The translations under genes and the position numbers were made by a program. Shown here piece after piece: positions 5,049 through 8,015 of a DNA stretch of 8,015 nucleotides; the first letter of the stretch is position 1; every line of letters begins with the position of its first letter. The stretch lies in contig JAFQNZ010000136.1 in the NCBI GenBank assembly GCA_017395715.1, positions 1 through 8,015 of the forward strand, read 5' to 3'. The notes beneath the pieces are model-generated. The model searched no databases. It was not told the DNA's origin and saw only the letters and a list, made by a program, of their open reading frames with translations. The stretch is from Clostridia bacterium (GTDB lineage Bacteria > Bacillota > Clostridia > Oscillospirales > CAG-272).

Positions 5049-6653
5049 ATGAAAAAAAGAGTTCTCATCGGCATTGCCTGGCCTTATGCCAATAACAATC
5101 TGCACGTCGGTCACCTTGCCGCCCTGCTTCCCGGCGATGTTCTCGCCCGCTATTCCCGTCTGAAAGGCTACGAAACCGTCATGGTTTCCGGCTCGGATAT
5201 GCACGGCACCCCCATCACCGAGCGCGCCAGAAAAGAAGGCGTTTCCCCTGCCGATATCGCAGGCACTTATCACGCCGAGTTTGTTGATAATTTTGAAAAG
5301 CTCGCTTTCACTTACGACCTCTACACCAATACCGATACCGATTATCACAAAAAGACCGTACAGGACTTTTTGAGAACCATCGACAAAAACGGTTATCTGT
5401 ATGAAACCACCGAACCGCAGGACTATTGCGAAGACTGCGGCAAATTCCTCTCCGACCGCGAGATCGAAGGCAAATGCCCTGTCTGCGGCAAGGTCACAAG
5501 AGGCGACCAGTGCGAATTCTGCATGGCTTCCTTTGATGCCGATAAAATGACCGACAAGATCTGCCGCATCTGCAAAAAGCCCACCTCCACCCGCACCAAT
5601 AAGCACTTAATGTTCCGCCTTTCGGCGTTCCAGGATGCCCTCACCGCATTTGCCGCCGAAAACGGCGAAAAGTGGCGCTGGAATGCCAACAACGAAACCA
5701 AAAAGTATCTCGATCAAGGTCTGCCCGACAGAGCCGTCACCCGTGACCTCGATTGGGGTGTGGAAGTCCCCCTGCCCGGCTACGACACCAAGCGCGTTTA
5801 CGTTTGGTTTGAAGCCGTTCTCGGATACCTCACCGCTTGCAAGAAGGTTTGCGAAGACAAAGGCATCTCCTTTGAAGAATTTATGAAGAAGGATTCGGGT
5901 CTTTCCGCTTACTACGTACACGGCAAAGACAACATTCCCTTCCACACCGTGATCTTCCCCGCTCTTCAGCTTGCCATCGATCCCGAAATGCAGCTGCCCA
6001 CCCACATCGTTTCGAGCGAATACGTCAATATGAACGACGAAAAGATGTCGAAATCCAAGGGCAACCTCATTTCGGTGCATGACCTTGCAGCAAACTATCC
6101 CGTGGACGCCGTCCGCTTCTACACCATGCTGTATAACCCCGAAAAGCGCGACGTCAACTTCTCGATCCCCGAAATGATCCAGACCTATAATAAATTCCTC
6201 TGCGGCGGATTTGGTAACTTTGTCAACCGCAACCTCTCCTTCCTCGTGAAGAAGTATGGCGGCGAAGTGCCTGCCGGTAAAGTGGATGCCGAAGTGCTCA
6301 GCCACGTCACCTCGCTTTATGAAACCATCGGCGCGAAGATGGAAAACGGCGAGCTTCGCTCGGCGACCGAGGATATGGTCGATTTCATTCAGTATGCCAA
6401 TAAGTATTACGATGAAGTAAAGCCTTGGGTTGCCGCCAAGGAAGATGCCGCCCGTTTCGGTGACATCACCGCGACTTGCCTCTTCATGATCGCCAACATG
6501 GCAAACCTCTTTGCTCCCGTGATTCCCGTCGGCACCGAAGCGCTCCGCAAGATCCTCCCCGCAACAGACGCCACATGGGGCGTTGTTACCCTGCCCGAAA
6601 CCTTCACCCTCGGCGAGGTCAGCATCCTTTATACCAAGATCGACGAAAAGTAA
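5049..6653 (+). CDS. metG: Methionyl-tRNA synthetase (MetRS), form without C-terminal tRNA-binding domain
   Basis: A 534-residue class I aminoacyl-tRNA synthetase that charges tRNA-Met with methionine in the cytoplasm. The ATP-binding HIGH motif appears as HVGH (19-22) after the WPYANNN lead-in, and KMSKS is exact at 332-336. Between them is the zinc domain with four CxxC pairs: 127/130, 143/146, 155/158 and 172/175, so two complete knuckles. GSDMHGTP (48-55) and YVWFEA (251-256) are catalytic-core segments. Residues from about 365 to the end form the helical anticodon-binding domain. The protein stops there: the EMAP-II/Trbp111-like C-terminal domain found in many bacterial MetRS is absent. 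Length, zinc pattern and the IGIAWPYANNNLHVGHLAALLPGD start resemble the second type (MetRS2) known from the Bacillus cereus group and clostridia. The ATG is supported by CGGAG 8 bases upstream. It is a single-gene unit with its own promoter and terminator. Confidence 0.97.
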   Translation: MKKRVLIGIAWPYANNNLHVGHLAALLPGDVLARYSRLKGYETVMVSGSDMHGTPITERARKEGVSPADIAGTYHAEFVDNFEKLAFTYDLYTNTDTDYHKKTVQDFLRTIDKNGYLYETTEPQDYCEDCGKFLSDREIEGKCPVCGKVTRGDQCEFCMASFDADKMTDKICRICKKPTSTRTNKHLMFRLSAFQDALTAFAAENGEKWRWNANNETKKYLDQGLPDRAVTRDLDWGVEVPLPGYDTKRVYVWFEAVLGYLTACKKVCEDKGISFEEFMKKDSGLSAYYVHGKDNIPFHTVIFPALQLAIDPEMQLPTHIVSSEYVNMNDEKMSKSKGNLISVHDLAANYPVDAVRFYTMLYNPEKRDVNFSIPEMIQTYNKFLCGGFGNFVNRNLSFLVKKYGGEVPAGKVDAEVLSHVTSLYETIGAKMENGELRSATEDMVDFIQYANKYYDEVKPWVAAKEDAARFGDITATCLFMIANMANLFAPVIPVGTEALRKILPATDATWGVVTLPETFTLGEVSILYTKIDEK

Positions 6654-6663
6654 AAACAAAAAC

Positions 6664-6692
6664 AAGGAGTTCCGAAATCGGAGCTCCTTTTT
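6664..6692 (+). terminator. Rho-independent terminator of metG
   Basis: GGAGTTCCG (6666-6674) pairs with CGGAGCTCC (6679-6687) with one G-U wobble and a 4-base loop, flanked by AA/TT that extend the stem, and followed by TTTTT (6688-6692). It starts 10 bases after the stop codon. Confidence 0.88.
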
Positions 6693-6764
6693 CGTTGTCC
6701 TTGTTTGGTGAAAAACACTCTTGTTGTACGGGCTTGCCTCTGAATATGATCTTCTATAATCGTT

Positions 6765-6950
6765 TGACACCTCATCCGTCTTTGCCTACGGCAAATCCAC
6801 CTTCCCCCACTGGGGAAGGCGTTGGCACAAGCGATCTCTTAAACAAACAAATATAGTTGGAATCACTTGAATAAACCAAAAAGGCGTTCCCATCAGAGCC
6901 TTCTCCAGTGGGAGAAGGTGGCACGGCTCGCCGTGACGGATGAGGTGTCA
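6765..6950. mobile_element. 186-bp MITE-like element with long terminal inverted repeats (CCTCATCCGTC type)
   Basis: Left arm 6765-6820 and right arm 6898-6950 are inverted copies. The outer 16 bases TGACACCTCATCCGTC match exactly. The inner part CCACCTTC-CCCACTGG-GAAGGC matches with single differences. Each arm also contains two local hairpins: 6781-6786/6790-6795 and 6800-6807/6812-6819 on the left; 6899-6906/6911-6918 and 6922-6927/6930-6935 on the right. The 77-base centre is AT-rich and non-coding. CACCTCATCCGTC repeats with CCTTCCCC hairpins are recalled from many Clostridia genomes as dispersed non-autonomous elements. No transposase is present and no clear target-site duplication could be seen. 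Confidence 0.8.
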
Positions 6951-7028
6951 TTGAAATCTCACTTTATTCCATATATAGCATCGTAAAAACAACTCGCTCT
7001 TGATTCGCATTTTTTCATAACTTCGGGA

Positions 7029-7034
7029 TACAAT
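7029..7034 (+). promoter_or_regulatory. Possible -10 box for the sugar-nucleotide gene
   Basis: TACAAT lies 22 bases before the start codon, but the -35 region is weak (TTCGCA at 7004-7009 with a 19-base spacer is the best match). The predicted start would fall at the edge of the ribosome binding site, so this assignment is tentative. Confidence 0.35.
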
Positions 7035-7056
7035 AAACCAAAAAGGAGTTTTTTCC

Positions 7057-8015
7057 TTGGTTACCGATGTTATCATTCTCGCGGGCGGCAAAGGCACACG
7101 CCTTTCGCCCTTGACCGACAGCTTGCCCAAACCGCTTCTTCCGGTGGGCAACATTCCCACCCTTTCGCACATTCTGCGCTCGCTTGAAAAAGCAGGCATT
7201 CGCCGCGCGACGATTACGGTCGGCTACAAAAAAGAAGCCATTCGCGAACGCTACGGCGGCATTTTTCGCACCATACGGCTCGATTATGCTATCGAAGAAA
7301 CACCGCTCGGCACGGCAGGCGCGGTCAAGGCAGCAGTCCTGCCCGCAGGCTACTCCACCGATCAATATGGCGATCGATTAACCGAAGACGGCGATATCCT
7401 CGTGCTGTCGGGAGACGCGCTCTTTGAGGGCGACCTTTCGCGCTTCATCCAGTCACATGAACAAAACGGAGCGGACGTCACCATTGCCGCCAAATATATG
7501 GAAAATGTCAGCGAATACGGCGTCATGACGGGAAGCCCTTCGCGCATTGAAAGCTTTGTGGAAAAGCCAAGCCCCGAAAAAACACCCTCACATATTGTCA
7601 ATATCGGGATGTATCTTCTCTCGCGCCGTCTGCTCTCTGAAATTCCAAACGGCGTTTACGATTTCGGCAAAGACTTCTTCCCCGCACTTCTCAAAAAGGG
7701 CTACCGCCTCGCCTACACCCTCTTTGACGATTATTGGTGCGATATCGGCTCGCACCAAAGCTATCTTGCCGCCAACCTCCGCCAAAGCGGCGGCGGGAGC
7801 GTGGTCGGCTCGCACTGTTTGATTCCGCAAAGCGCGCATATCGAATCGTCTGTTCTGATGGAGCGCGTCACTCTCGGTGAACACACTTCCATCTCTCACT
7901 CGATCGTGGCAAATGGCGTCACTCTAGCTGACGGCGTAACGCTGTTCCACAATATCATCGGTGAAGGCTGTCACATCACCGAAACCCCACCGCCTTATAC
8001 CATTCTCTCTTGGCA
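7057..8015 (+). CDS. NDP-sugar pyrophosphorylase / mannose-1-phosphate guanylyltransferase-like protein, N-terminal part
   Basis: An open frame of 319 codons that runs off the right edge. It begins VTDVIILAGGKGTRLSPLTD followed by LPKPLLPVG, the nucleotide-binding signature of the sugar-nucleotidyltransferase fold, which joins a sugar 1-phosphate and an NTP to give an NDP-sugar and pyrophosphate. Further family marks are ETPLGTAGA, the metal-site region LSGDALF (Asp near 120), VEKPSP (168-173), NIGMYLLS and WCDIGS (227-232). From about residue 248 the sequence turns into a left-handed beta-helix of hexapeptide type (VVGSHCLIPQSAHIESSVLM and onward), as in GDP-mannose and glucose-1-phosphate enzymes. 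The sugar and nucleotide cannot be fixed from this. The start is TTG at 7057: AAAAGGAG (7041-7048) is 8 bases away and no ATG fits in frame before the signature. A downstream fusion domain cannot be excluded. Confidence 0.9.
   Translation, partial: MVTDVIILAGGKGTRLSPLTDSLPKPLLPVGNIPTLSHILRSLEKAGIRRATITVGYKKEAIRERYGGIFRTIRLDYAIEETPLGTAGAVKAAVLPAGYSTDQYGDRLTEDGDILVLSGDALFEGDLSRFIQSHEQNGADVTIAAKYMENVSEYGVMTGSPSRIESFVEKPSPEKTPSHIVNIGMYLLSRRLLSEIPNGVYDFGKDFFPALLKKGYRLAYTLFDDYWCDIGSHQSYLAANLRQSGGGSVVGSHCLIPQSAHIESSVLMERVTLGEHTSISHSIVANGVTLADGVTLFHNIIGEGCHITETPPPYTILSW

Larger units (their letters stand above)
6693..7056. other. Gene-free spacer between metG and the sugar-nucleotide gene
   Basis: About 360 bases with no credible gene. 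It holds an isolated perfect -10 box TATAAT (6755-6760) with only a poorly spaced -35 candidate TTGCCT (6734-6739, 15-base spacer), then the inverted-repeat element described separately, then about 100 AT-rich bases leading to the promoter region and ribosome binding site of the next gene. Short readings through it correspond to the repeat arms and have no start signal. Confidence 0.6.

Noticed and set aside
6732..6760. Promoter at the TATAAT (6755-6760) reading toward the sugar-nucleotide gene
   Set aside because: The -35 candidate has a 15-base spacer, and the 186-bp palindromic element would lie in the leader; not supported enough to list separately.
5607..6770. Long open frame on the minus strand across metG (387 codons)
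   Set aside because: It is antisense to a confidently identified MetRS, has no start signal and gives a composition typical of a shadow frame of GC-biased third positions.

Overview
The window looks like an ordinary chromosomal segment from a low-to-medium-GC member of the Clostridia, probably an uncultured gut lineage. The reasons are near-consensus sigma-A promoters with 17-bp spacers, AGGAG-type ribosome binding sites, a DUF4830 protein, a BspA-type leucine-rich-repeat lipoprotein, a SpoVB-like flippase, a one-subunit ferredoxin-thioredoxin reductase catalytic protein, and several palindromic repeat families. This assignment is inferred from gene content and was not tested by a search. No CRISPR array, rRNA, tRNA, phage gene or transposase was found.

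Layout from left to right. (1) The 5' part of a THUMP-domain 23S rRNA methyltransferase gene on the minus strand (1-265), with a near-perfect promoter. (2) A spacer with a terminator hairpin and a 27-bp inverted repeat. (3) A small membrane-anchored DUF4830 protein, minus strand (518-1015). (4) Divergent from it, a 516-residue secreted lipoprotein with a Thr-rich stalk and BspA-type repeats (1185-2735). (5) A shared bidirectional terminator. (6) A convergent MOP-superfamily polysaccharide/lipid flippase, minus strand (2758-4311). (7) A divergent small FeS protein of the ferredoxin-thioredoxin reductase beta family (4573-4770) behind a hairpin-filled leader. (8) A MITE-like composite palindrome (about 4789-4964). 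(9) Methionyl-tRNA synthetase (5049-6653) with its own promoter and terminator. (10) A 186-bp inverted-repeat element (6765-6950). (11) The 5' part of an NDP-sugar pyrophosphorylase gene starting with TTG (7057-8015).

The genes do not form one operon. Nearly every gene has its own promoter and most are closed by a terminator. Three products are envelope-related (lipoprotein, flippase, sugar-nucleotide synthase) and two belong to translation (rRNA methyltransferase, MetRS). The most notable points are structural. Three different inverted-repeat families and one 14-bp tandem repeat occupy the spaces between genes. The tandem repeat and a terminator encode the C-terminal tail of the flippase. 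A hairpin may bring a distant Shine-Dalgarno sequence to the start of the FeS gene. The lipoprotein carries an exact 80-residue super-repeat. I did not find convincing evidence of an undescribed multi-gene system.
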